Shown: positions 16,605 to 24,041 of the stretch, piece after piece | Numbering within the stretch: position 1 is the first letter of the stretch | How the letters are laid out: every line of letters begins with the position of its first letter | NCBI RefSeq assembly: GCF_014137995.1 | Contig: NZ_JACGWV010000001.1 | Location: 806,001-870,000 of the forward strand | DNA length: 64,000 nt | Direction of reading: 5' to 3' | Source of the DNA: Promicromonospora sukumoe | GTDB lineage: Bacteria > Actinomycetota > Actinomycetes > Actinomycetales > Cellulomonadaceae | Made by a program: the position numbers and the translations under genes | Notes under the pieces: model-generated | What the model was told of the DNA's origin: nothing | The model's input: only the letters and a program-made list of their open reading frames with translations | Databases searched by the model: none

Positions 16605-18191
16605 ATGACTGAGGCAACCGGGGGCCCGGAGGCCCCGCAGGCCGAGCGGTCTCGCGCCGACGCCGGCTGGGCCGCCCTGGCGGGCGTCCTCGCGGGCGGC
16701 GCGGGACTCGCCGTCGCGGAGCTCGTCGCCGCCGTCGTCGCACCCGGTTCGAGCACCCTGTTCGCGGGCGGCGCCGCCGTGATCGACGCCGTGCCGCCGG
16801 GGCTCAAGGACTTCGCCGTGCAGTGGTTCGGCACCAACGACAAGGCCGTCCTGCTCGGGTCGATGGGCGTCGTGCTCGCCGTGGGCGCGGCGTTCGCGGG
16901 CTGGCTCCAGCTCCGGCGGCCGCCCTACGGCGTGCTGCTGATGTCCGCGGTCGGCGTGGTCGGCGCCATGGTCGCGGTGCTCCGCCCGGACGCGACGCCG
17001 CTCTGGGCGCTGCCCAGCATCGTCGGCCTCGGCGTGGGTGTGCTCCTCCTGCGGGCGGCCGTGGCGCGGCTCCGGCCTGCGCCCGGGCGCGCGGCGTCGG
17101 GCGGGGGCGCGACGTCGGGCGGCGGCGTGGACCGCCGCGGCTTCCTCGCCGTCTCCGGCCTCGCCGCGGGCGCGGCCGTCCTGGCGCTGGCGGGCTCGCG
17201 CGTGCTGTCCGCGGGTTCGACGGCGGTGAGCGCCGTGCGGGAGAAGCTCCGCCTGCCCACCGCGCGCACGACGGCGCCCCCGGTGCCCGCCGGGGCCGAG
17301 CTGAAGGTCGACGGCATCACGCCGTACGTCACCCCGAACCCCGACTTCTACCGCATCGACACCGCGCTGATCGTGCCCCAGGTGAACCCACAGGACTGGT
17401 CGCTGCGGGTCGAGGGCCTGGTGGACGAGCCCTTCGAGATCACCTGGGACGAGCTCCTGGCGCTGCCGCTCGAGGAGCACTACGTGACGCTGGCCTGCGT
17501 GAGCAACACCGTGGGCGGCGACCTCATCGGCAATGCGCTGTGGCTCGGCTACCCGATCCGCGCGCTGCTGGAGCGCGCCAAGCCGCGCGCCGGCGCCGAC
17601 ATGGTGCTCTCCACGAGCGACGACGGCTTCACCGCGGGCACGCCCCTGGAGGTGCTGCAGGACCCGGACCGCGACAGCCTGCTCGCCATCGGCATGAACG
17701 GCCAGCCGCTGCCCGTCGAGCACGGTTTTCCCGCGCGTCTCGTGGTGCCCGGCCTGTACGGATACGTCTCGGCCACCAAGTGGGTCACCTCGCTGAAGGT
17801 CACCACCTTCGACGCCGACCAGGGCTACTGGACGCCGCGCGGCTGGTCCGCGCTCGGACCCATCAAGGTCGAGTCCCGCATCGACGTGCCACGTGGCTCC
17901 GTGAGCGCCGGCGCGGTGACCGTGGCGGGCGTCGCCTGGGCGCAGCACACCGGCATCGGCGAGGTGCAGGTCCGGGCCGACGACGGCGACTGGGTCACCG
18001 CCGAGCTCGCCGAGACGGTGGGGCCGGACACCTGGCGCCAGTGGCACACGTCGATCGACCTGACGGCGGGCGACCACACCCTCGCGGTGCGCGCCACCGA
18101 CGCCGACGGCCTTGTCCAGACCGAGGACGAGGCGCCGCCCGCCCCCGACGGCGCGACGGGCTGGCACACGGTGAACGTCTCGGTGAGCTGA
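16605..18191 (+). CDS. Membrane-anchored molybdopterin oxidoreductase, sulfite-oxidase fold
   Basis: 528 residues. There are four membrane helices (about 20-45, 82-102, 108-126, 136-155), then RRGF with a hydrophobic stretch (178-203) that looks like an internal Tat-type segment. Next comes the SUOX/YedY molybdopterin domain with the Mo-ligating cysteine C298 in LACVSNTVGG, and a C-terminal Mo-co dimerisation domain. Such proteins are oxidoreductases on the outer face of the membrane. The substrate is not known; no haem partner is adjacent. The stop codon runs into five copies of a 7-bp repeat. Confidence 0.85.
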   Translation: MTEATGGPEAPQAERSRADAGWAALAGVLAGGAGLAVAELVAAVVAPGSSTLFAGGAAVIDAVPPGLKDFAVQWFGTNDKAVLLGSMGVVLAVGAAFAGWLQLRRPPYGVLLMSAVGVVGAMVAVLRPDATPLWALPSIVGLGVGVLLLRAAVARLRPAPGRAASGGGATSGGGVDRRGFLAVSGLAAGAAVLALAGSRVLSAGSTAVSAVREKLRLPTARTTAPPVPAGAELKVDGITPYVTPNPDFYRIDTALIVPQVNPQDWSLRVEGLVDEPFEITWDELLALPLEEHYVTLACVSNTVGGDLIGNALWLGYPIRALLERAKPRAGADMVLSTSDDGFTAGTPLEVLQDPDRDSLLAIGMNGQPLPVEHGFPARLVVPGLYGYVSATKWVTSLKVTTFDADQGYWTPRGWSALGPIKVESRIDVPRGSVSAGAVTVAGVAWAQHTGIGEVQVRADDGDWVTAELAETVGPDTWRQWHTSIDLTAGDHTLAVRATDADGLVQTEDEAPPAPDGATGWHTVNVSVS

Positions 18192-18225
18192 GCCCGGAGC
18201 CCGGAGCCCGGAGCCCGGAGCCCGG
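18191..18225. repeat. Five tandem copies of AGCCCGG
   Basis: A 35-bp perfect 7-mer tandem repeat begins at the last base of the oxidoreductase stop codon and lies in the convergent gap before the MarR gene. Confidence 0.9.
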
Positions 18226-18251
18226 TTCGCGGGCCGGGCGCGCCGGCCCCC

Positions 18252-18704
18252 TCAGCAGAAGGGGGTGGACGCCGACGCCGTGGCCGCCACGAGCAGCTCG
18301 TGGAACTGGTCGCGCTGCTCCGGCGTCAGGGTCTCGAAGACCTCGTCCTCGACGGCGGTGAGCGCCGTCTCCGCCTGGCAGAGCAGCGCGACGCCGTCGC
18401 CGGTCAGCGAGACCACGTGCCGGCGTCGGTCCTGGGGCGAACGGCGTCGCTCCACCAGGTGCTTGCCCTCCAGCTCGTTGAGCAGCCCCACGATGTTGGT
18501 GCTGTCCAGCACGAGCGCGCTCGCCAGGTCCCGCTGCGTGACCTCGCCCCGGTCACGGAGCACCGTCAGGGCCACGAGGTGCCGGCTGCGCAGCCCGAGC
18601 GGGGCGAGCGCCGACTCACCGCGCCGGCGCAGGTGCCGGGCCAGGTAATCGACGAGCGCACCCGACCTCCGTACCGACTGGTCCAGGACCGGCGGCTCCT
18701 CCAC
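18252..18704 (-). CDS. MarR-family transcriptional regulator
   Basis: 150 residues. The winged-helix domain includes DRGEVTQRDLASALVLDSTN and the wing ERRRSPQDRRRHVVSLT with the usual Asp-Arg-Arg. MarR dimers often repress neighbouring redox or efflux genes and respond to phenolic or oxidising ligands. I chose the GTG start at 18702-18704 because AAGGAGA lies just upstream; a TTG at 18737 adds 11 residues. The co-directional azoreductase gene 85 bp upstream is a likely target. Confidence 0.85.
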   Translation of the reverse strand: MEEPPVLDQSVRRSGALVDYLARHLRRRGESALAPLGLRSRHLVALTVLRDRGEVTQRDLASALVLDSTNIVGLLNELEGKHLVERRRSPQDRRRHVVSLTGDGVALLCQAETALTAVEDEVFETLTPEQRDQFHELLVAATASASTPFC

Positions 18705-18789
18705 GGCATCTCCTTCGTCGTCGCGACCCCGCTGCAACCCTACGGGAGCGCGGGGCCGCGACGTGGGGAATTACGCCTCCGGCAGCAGG

Positions 18790-19437
18790 TCAGGCGCTCG
18801 CGACCACGGGCGCCCACAGGCCGTCGATCTCGGCCTCGGCCTGACGGCGGCTCTCCTCGGCCAGCGGCACCAGCCCGGCCATCGCGGGGTTGGTCCCCGC
18901 GAGCGTCAGCTCGGTCGTGATGAAGCGCGGCTCCAGCCCCACCATCGCCACACCGTGCGGCAGCCACGCCGTCGCGTGGTCCCAGCCCTGCCGCGGCGCG
19001 CCCTCGCCGTACCCGCCGCCGCGCGAGACCACCACGACGAAGTCGCGGCCGCCCAGCAGGCCCTTGCCGGTCTCCGGGTCGATGGACAGGCCGGGCGCCA
19101 TCAGGTGGTCCACCCAGGACTTCACGGTGCTCGGCGCCCCGTAGTTGTAGATCGGCAGGCCGAGCAGCACCGTGTCGGCCGCGGCGACCTCGCCGACCAG
19201 CTCCGAGATCCGGGCCCACGACTCGGCCTGGGCCGGCGTGTGCTGGTCGGCCGGCAGACCGCGGCTCAGGTTCGCGGCGGTGTCGAAGTGTGGCACCGGC
19301 TCGGCGCCGAGGTCGCGGTAGGTCACCGTGCCGCCCGGGTGCGCGGCGTGCCAGGCGCTCGCGGCCCGCGCGGTGAGCTGCCTGCTGACCGAGCTGTCGC
19401 CCTGGATGCTCGCGTCGATGTGCAGCAGTGTTGCCAT
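18790..19437 (-). CDS. FMN-dependent NADH-azoreductase
   Basis: 215 residues of flavodoxin-like AzoR family. The FMN phosphate loop is in DASIQGDSSVSRQL (residues 8-21), and LPIYNYGAPSTVKSWVDHL near residue 95 is the AzoR flavin-binding signature. These enzymes use NADH to reduce azo dyes and quinones and help against electrophile stress. The start is the ATG at 19435-19437 with GGAGGA upstream. Pairing with a MarR regulator suggests induction by quinones or similar compounds. Confidence 0.9.
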   Translation of the reverse strand: MATLLHIDASIQGDSSVSRQLTARAASAWHAAHPGGTVTYRDLGAEPVPHFDTAANLSRGLPADQHTPAQAESWARISELVGEVAAADTVLLGLPIYNYGAPSTVKSWVDHLMAPGLSIDPETGKGLLGGRDFVVVVSRGGGYGEGAPRQGWDHATAWLPHGVAMVGLEPRFITTELTLAGTNPAMAGLVPLAEESRRQAEAEIDGLWAPVVASA

Positions 19438-19520
19438 GGTCGGGTCCTCCTGGAGGTGTCGTGTCCGGCCGGTGCGGCCTCCATCGTCAATCGTTTGTGA
19501 TCCACATAGTATTTCCGAAG

Positions 19521-19547
19521 GGTGTGTGATCTGGATCACCACACACC
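19521..19547. promoter_or_regulatory. Imperfect inverted repeat upstream of azoreductase, candidate operator
   Basis: GGTGTGTGAT-CTGG-ATCACCACACACC lies 84-110 bp upstream of the azoreductase ATG and 118-144 bp upstream of the MFS ATG. It could be a MarR-type site; the arms are not of equal length. Confidence 0.35.
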
Positions 19548-19626
19548 GCAGGTGCGAGCCGGCGGCCGATGAGTTCCGGTGGGCGCCGTCGTCGAACAGG
19601 GGAACGATGAGGTACGAGCGAAGGCC

Positions 19627-19654
19627 TTGACCTCAACCAACGTTGAGGTAATGG
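19627..19654 (+). promoter_or_regulatory. MerR-type promoter-operator of MFS gene
   Basis: TTGACC (-35, 19627-19632) is overlapped by a perfect inverted repeat ACCTCAAC-CAAC-GTTGAGGT (19630-19649) that fills the spacer, with TAATGG (19649-19654) as -10. A dyad inside the -35/-10 spacer is the hallmark of MerR-family activation. No merR gene is visible in this window. Confidence 0.6.
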
Positions 19655-19664
19655 AGTTGCCCCC

Positions 19665-21122
19665 ATGAGCCACGATCCGCAGCCCGCCGACGCCGCCCAA
19701 GGGCCCGACGCCGCCCCGGGGCCTGCCGCCGCCCCGCGGCTGCACCTGTCCGACCCGACCGTGCGGACCTTCGTCCAGCTGCTCACGAACGTGCTGTTCG
19801 TGGGCGTCATCAACTACACGGTCTGGTTCGCCGTGACGTTCTTCGTGTTCCTGCAGACCCGCTCGGTCTTCGCGACGGGCGTCATCGCCGGGCTGTTCCT
19901 GGTCGCGATGGTCGGCACGGGCGTGTGGTTCGGCAGCCTGGTGGACCACCACCGCAAGAAGACCGTGATGCAGGTGTCCGCGCTGGTGTCGCTCGCGTTC
20001 TACGGCGTCTGCCTGGCCCTGTACCTGCTCACCCCGGCGCAGGAGTGGACGGACGCGGGCAGCGTGCGGCTCTGGGTGCTGATCGTGCTGCTGATGTGCG
20101 GCGTGATCGCGGGCAACCTGCGCTCCATCGCGCTCCCGACGGTCGTCACGGCGCTCTTCGACGACACCCTGCGGGACCGCGCGAACGGCCTGGTCGGCAC
20201 CGTGCTGGGCATCTCGTTCCTCGTGACGTCGGTGATCAGCGGCCTGCTGGTGGCCTTCGACGGGATGCGGACGTGCCTGGTCCTGGCCCTCGGCGTGCTC
20301 GCCGCCGCGCTGGTGCACCTGCACTTCGTCAAGGTCCCCGAGTCGCTGTCGCACGCCGCGGCCGAGGGCGAGCCGCGCCGGGTCGACCTGCGCGGCACCA
20401 TGCGCGTCGTCGGCCGCATTCCCGGGATGTGGGCGCTCATCGCGTTCACCGCGATGAACAACCTGCTGGGCGGCGCGTTCATGGCGCTGATGGACCCGTA
20501 CGGGCTGTCGATGATGTCCGTGCAGGCGTGGGGCCTGGTCTGGGGCGGGCTCAGTGCCCTGATGATCGTGGCCGGGCTGCTCATCGCCCGCACCGGCCTG
20601 GGGTCCAACCCGGTGCGCACCATCCTGCTGGTCAACCTGGGCCTGTGGGCCGTCACCATCGTCTTCCCGATGCAGGCCTCGGTGGTCTGGCTCGTGGCCG
20701 GCCTCGCCGTCTACATGCTGGCCATGCCGTACGTCGAGGCCTCCGAGCAGACGGTCCTGCAGAAGGTGGTGCCCTACGAGCGGCAGGGCCGGGTGTTCGG
20801 GTTCGCGCAGTCGGTGGAGCAGGCCGCCTCGCCGCTCACGGCGTTCCTGATCAGCCCGCTCACCCAGTTCTTCTTCATCCCGTTCATGCGCGACGGCGGC
20901 ACCGGCGCCCGCTGGATCGGCGGCTGGTTCGGCACGGGCGACGCCCGGGGGATCGCGCTGGTGTTCGTGCTGGTCGCGGTGCTGGGCCTGGCGCTGACGG
21001 CCTACGCGCTGTCGAGCAGGTACTACCGCCTCCTGAGCCGCCGCTACCGCGAGGCCCCGGACCCTGCGGCCGCCGACGCCGCCCCGCCGTCGAATGCCGC
21101 CGAGGCGGCCGACCTCCGGTGA
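19665..21122 (+). CDS. MFS drug/metal efflux transporter
   Basis: 485 residues with 12 hydrophobic segments. The loop between helices 2 and 3 reads FGSLVDHHRKKTVMQ, which fits the MFS motif A (GxxxDxxxRK). It resembles macrolide/multidrug exporters of the MefA/NreB kind. Its spacer-dyad promoter implies induction by a MerR-like activator. The predicted transcript start (about 19661) is only a few bases before the ATG. The stop codon is inside the left arm of a long palindrome. Confidence 0.85.
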   Translation: MSHDPQPADAAQGPDAAPGPAAAPRLHLSDPTVRTFVQLLTNVLFVGVINYTVWFAVTFFVFLQTRSVFATGVIAGLFLVAMVGTGVWFGSLVDHHRKKTVMQVSALVSLAFYGVCLALYLLTPAQEWTDAGSVRLWVLIVLLMCGVIAGNLRSIALPTVVTALFDDTLRDRANGLVGTVLGISFLVTSVISGLLVAFDGMRTCLVLALGVLAAALVHLHFVKVPESLSHAAAEGEPRRVDLRGTMRVVGRIPGMWALIAFTAMNNLLGGAFMALMDPYGLSMMSVQAWGLVWGGLSALMIVAGLLIARTGLGSNPVRTILLVNLGLWAVTIVFPMQASVVWLVAGLAVYMLAMPYVEASEQTVLQKVVPYERQGRVFGFAQSVEQAASPLTAFLISPLTQFFFIPFMRDGGTGARWIGGWFGTGDARGIALVFVLVAVLGLALTAYALSSRYYRLLSRRYREAPDPAAADAAPPSNAAEAADLR

Positions 21123-21174
21123 CCATGCATCTGCTGCCAGATCGGCGCGAGTTCTGGCAGCAGATGCATGGTCA
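21120..21174. repeat. Palindrome A: perfect 22-bp arms, 11-nt loop
   Basis: Arms are 21120-21141 and 21153-21174, perfectly complementary. They share the core GACCATGCATCTGCTGCCA with palindrome B at 22230-22290 (GACCATGCACTTGCTGCCA). It starts inside the MFS stop codon and lies just past the end of the frameshifted gene, so it sits between convergent genes where it could terminate both. Confidence 0.9.
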
Positions 21175-21195
21175 CCGCTCACGTTCTGTGGCGGT

Positions 21196-22174
21196 CTACG
21201 GGTGGCTGGGTGGCAGCTCGCGGCCGGGCATCCAGCCCTCCCGCCGGAGGATCTGGGCGACCTCACCGACGAGGTGGCCGCCGGTGACCTGGCCGGGAAA
21301 GAACCGCATGACGATGTTCTGACCCTCCCCGACGAGCCCGTTCTGCCGGTTCGCGTCCTGCCGTACCTGGCGCTCGGCGCCGTGGAACTCCTGCGAGTCG
21401 ACCTCGACGATCAGCCAGCGCCCGCCACCCAGGTGCCAGGCGAGATCGGCGCGACCCAGGAAGCGGCCCCGCTCGTCGAAGAAGTCCCGCTGCAGGTCGT
21501 CCGGTGCGATCCCGGCGTCGTGGCAGCGGAGCCGTGCGTGGCTCTCGGGCGGGGACTCGGCTCGCCCGTCGGCCAGCGATAGCCAGGGGATCGCGTGGCG
21601 GCCCCCCTTTGCGGCTCTGCAGTCTGCGCCGGATCTCGGCCACGTGATCCGTTCGGATCAGGCCCTGGTGCAGGGCGCTGTCCAGGCAGGCGACGGCCTG
21701 GTCGCGTGTCAGGGTCGGCAGGGTCTGGACCAGCGCCTGCCCGACGGCGACCACGTCCCGCCCGCCGATCTCGACCGTCCCCATGCCGGTCACGTACTGG
21801 CGGAACACGATCCCGTCCCGCGACTTGCGCGCGGCTCCTCCGGCGAAGGTTGCTTCCGGCACGATCCTGCGGGGCAGTCCCTGGACGCCGTGCAGCACCA
21901 GTGCGCAGGCGCCGACGGCGACGGCCAGCGGGTTGGCCAGCAGCGCCGTCCACGCCGAGCGCAGCCGGTCGACGTCGTAGGGGTGCAGGCCACTCGGTGT
22001 CTCGCCGGTGTCGTAGACGCCTCTCGTGACGCGCCGCCACCCACCGCGCAAGACGAGGTTGCGCCGCCTCGACGGCCCGACGCCGGCGGCGTCGCACTGC
22101 CCCGCGGACACCAGCCCGGCCTGCCGGCGCGCCAGGTCCAGCAGCGACCTGGGCACGGGCGGCTTCTGTGGCAC
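21196..22174 (-). pseudogene. AbiEi-like/DUF559 endonuclease-fold protein, frameshifted
   Basis: Two frames join into one protein of about 325 residues. The N-terminal part (22174 to about 21608) has a wHTH like type IV toxin-antitoxin AbiEi proteins (LDLARRQAGLVSAGQC, WRRVTRGVYDTG). The C-terminal part (21600-21196) is a DUF559/Vsr-like nuclease fold with ESHARLRCHDAGI, GRFLGRADLAW and LIVEVDSQEFHG. The frames meet at a run of six G on the coding strand (21602-21607); one G fewer restores a single frame ending at TAG (21196-21198). It may be a sequencing or assembly error, a real inactivation, or slippage control. Related palindromes bracket it. Confidence 0.75.
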
Positions 22175-22229
22175 GGGTCAATTACATCTGATGGCGCTGA
22201 TTGACCAATGTTGTTGTCCACAGGCGCGA

Positions 22230-22290
22230 TAACGACCATGCACTTGCTGCCAGGCTGGGGCCGGGTTTGGCAGCAAGTGCATGGTCGTTA
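22230..22290. repeat. Palindrome B: perfect 23-bp arms, 15-nt loop
   Basis: Arms are 22230-22252 and 22268-22290, perfectly complementary, with a core nearly identical to palindrome A. It lies between the start of the frameshifted AbiEi-like gene and the stop of the sigma-partner gene. Confidence 0.9.
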
Positions 22291-22305
22291 ATTTGGCACC
22301 TGCGG

Positions 22306-23094
22306 TCAGTCGAGGGAGAGGGTTGCCTTGAAGGTCGCCACGAAGTCCGCGGCCGACTCGTGGGGGAGGTTCAGGTTGATCATGTAGGCGCCCTCGCCGC
22401 TGGCCGGCTCGAGGACCAGCATCGTCGGGCCCTTCTGGTCGTCGGGGACCTCGGTACCGGGGGGCAGCCCGTAGACCTCGGCGGCCACGTCGAACACCTC
22501 GGCGCGCTCGGCCCCGGGCAGGTCGAACGGCTCGCCGTCGACCTGGTAGACGATGCCCGGCAAGTCCTCGGGGCCTTCCTCGTGGTAGGCCATCCGGAGG
22601 AACGGCGGGGAGTCGGGGTCCACGCTGCTGTGCCACATGTCGGAGATCACGCCGGGCTCGTCCTGGACCGGGCCGCTGGTCACGATCTCGGGCGGCAGGG
22701 AGTAGGTCAGGCCGGCCAGCTCGTGCGTGTGCCAGCCGTCGGGCACCTCCCCGGCGGCCAGTTCGGTGGCCGGGTCCGGGTCCGCAGCAGAAGAAGCAGT
22801 CGCCGACGGGTCCGGCGAAGCCGACGCCGAGACCGACGCCGACCCACCCGGCAGCAGCACCCCCGCCGTCGTCGGGCCGCCCAGCGCGAAGGCAGCACCG
22901 GCGAAGGCCGCCACCGCCGTCAGCCCGGCCCCGGACGCGAGGAACGCGCGACGCGTCCGCGTGCGGCGGACGGCGACGCGGGCCAGGTCGTGCGGGTCGG
23001 CGGGGGTAGGCGGTACGACGCCGCCGCCGACCTCCCGCAGGTGGGTCAGCCAGCCGTCGTCGGCGGGCTCCGGGGTGTGGTCGTACCTGGTCAT
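22306..23094 (-). CDS. Membrane protein coupled to sigma factor (possible anti-sigma)
   Basis: 262 residues. There is a cytoplasmic N-terminus of about 55 residues, one membrane helix (about 60-82), a Ser/Ala/Pro-rich linker, then an extracellular domain of unknown type (VPDGWHTHELAGLTYSLPPE onward). Its ATG overlaps the sigma gene stop (ATGA). This arrangement, a short inner tail and an outer sensor coupled to a sigma factor, is that of a regulatory partner of SigE-family sigma factors, but I see no zinc-binding anti-sigma HxxxCxxC motif. The role is therefore inferred from context only. Confidence 0.6.
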   Translation of the reverse strand: MTRYDHTPEPADDGWLTHLREVGGGVVPPTPADPHDLARVAVRRTRTRRAFLASGAGLTAVAAFAGAAFALGGPTTAGVLLPGGSASVSASASPDPSATASSAADPDPATELAAGEVPDGWHTHELAGLTYSLPPEIVTSGPVQDEPGVISDMWHSSVDPDSPPFLRMAYHEEGPEDLPGIVYQVDGEPFDLPGAERAEVFDVAAEVYGLPPGTEVPDDQKGPTMLVLEPASGEGAYMINLNLPHESAADFVATFKATLSLD

Positions 23095-23711
23095 GCGTCC
23101 TGTCCTTCCGAGAGCAGAGTGCGCAGGCGGGCGAGGCCGCGTGCGCCTTGGGACTTCACGGTGCCGACGCTGACGCCGAGCTCCTCGGCGACGTCGGCCT
23201 CCGAGCGGTCGAGCAGGTGCCGCAGCACCACCACGCGACGCTGGCTCGGCCCGAGCTGCCGCAGCGCGCGCACGAGTCGCTCGCGCTCCGCGACCCGGCC
23301 GGCGCCGTCGTCGGGGGCAGCGAAGGCGGCGGAACCGAGCGCCGCCTCCTGCCGGACGGCCACGGTCTCCGGGGCCTGCAGCACCTCGCGGCGGGTGCGC
23401 CGCCACCCGTCGATGCGGGCGGTCGCGAGCACCCGGCGGGCGTACGCGAACGGGTTGCCGTCCTTGACCCGTGACCAGTGCCGGTAGGCGCGCTCCAGCG
23501 CGACCTGCGTCAGGTCGTGGGCGCGGTGGTCGTCGCCGCAGAGCAGGTACGCGATGCGGTGCAGCGCCGCGGCGGAGTCGACGGCGAACTGCCGGAACTG
23601 CTCCTCCGCGGACGTCCCGGTGCGGACCACCGAGAACTCGGGCTCCGGCGCTGTTCGGGCGACGGCACCCGCGGAGGCGGGCGGGCCGATCGCCTGGCTG
23701 ATTGCGTTCAT
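23091..23711 (-). CDS. SigE-family extracytoplasmic-function sigma factor
   Basis: 206 residues. Region 2 runs from FRQFAVDSAAALHRIAYLLCGDDHRAHDL, including the Asp-Asp core contact, to AYARRVLATARIDGWRR. Region 4 is RQLGPSQRRVVVLRHLLDRSEADVAEELGVSVGTVKSQGARGL. The actinobacterial SigE family drives small regulons linked to the envelope or stress. The start is the ATG at 23709-23711 with AGGGGGC upstream. It is divergent from ileS, with the T-box leader between them. Confidence 0.88.
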   Translation of the reverse strand: MNAISQAIGPPASAGAVARTAPEPEFSVVRTGTSAEEQFRQFAVDSAAALHRIAYLLCGDDHRAHDLTQVALERAYRHWSRVKDGNPFAYARRVLATARIDGWRRTRREVLQAPETVAVRQEAALGSAAFAAPDDGAGRVAERERLVRALRQLGPSQRRVVVLRHLLDRSEADVAEELGVSVGTVKSQGARGLARLRTLLSEGQDA

Positions 23712-23777
23712 GCCCCCTGGACGCACGCCGGAGGCGAACAGGTTGCACGCGGGATCTTTCCGGTTGCCGAGGTTCGG

Positions 23778-24038
23778 TACGATTGCCCCACAGGCATCGA
23801 CCCGGCCATCACCGGCGAGCCTCCGGAAGAACAGGTCACCCCACCGCCGTCGGGCAGCGGGGGAGCCCCAGTAGAACCGGACGGGTAGGCCCGTCACAGC
23901 CGTCAACGAGCGGCCGCGCGCGGGAGCGAACGGCAAGCGGGGTGGTACCGCGGCGCACCCAGGTGCGGCGTCCTCGCAGCAGAGCACGACCGAAGTCCAC
24001 CTGCTGCCGAACCGCTGAACCCGCCAGGAGCCAGAAGA
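23778..24038 (+). promoter_or_regulatory. T-box leader of ileS
   Basis: A -10-like TACGAT (23778-23783) is followed by a structured leader. The stem I region holds CCATCACCGG with the isoleucine specifier ATC at 23808-23810, then GGAAGAAC. The universal T-box, GGGGTGGTACCGCGG, is at 23939-23953, where TGGT (23943-23946) pairs with the tRNA acceptor end. There is no terminator before the AGGAG ribosome-binding site (24026-24030). This fits the actinobacterial type, which controls translation start and opens when uncharged tRNA-Ile binds. Confidence 0.9.
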
Positions 24039-24041
24039 ACC

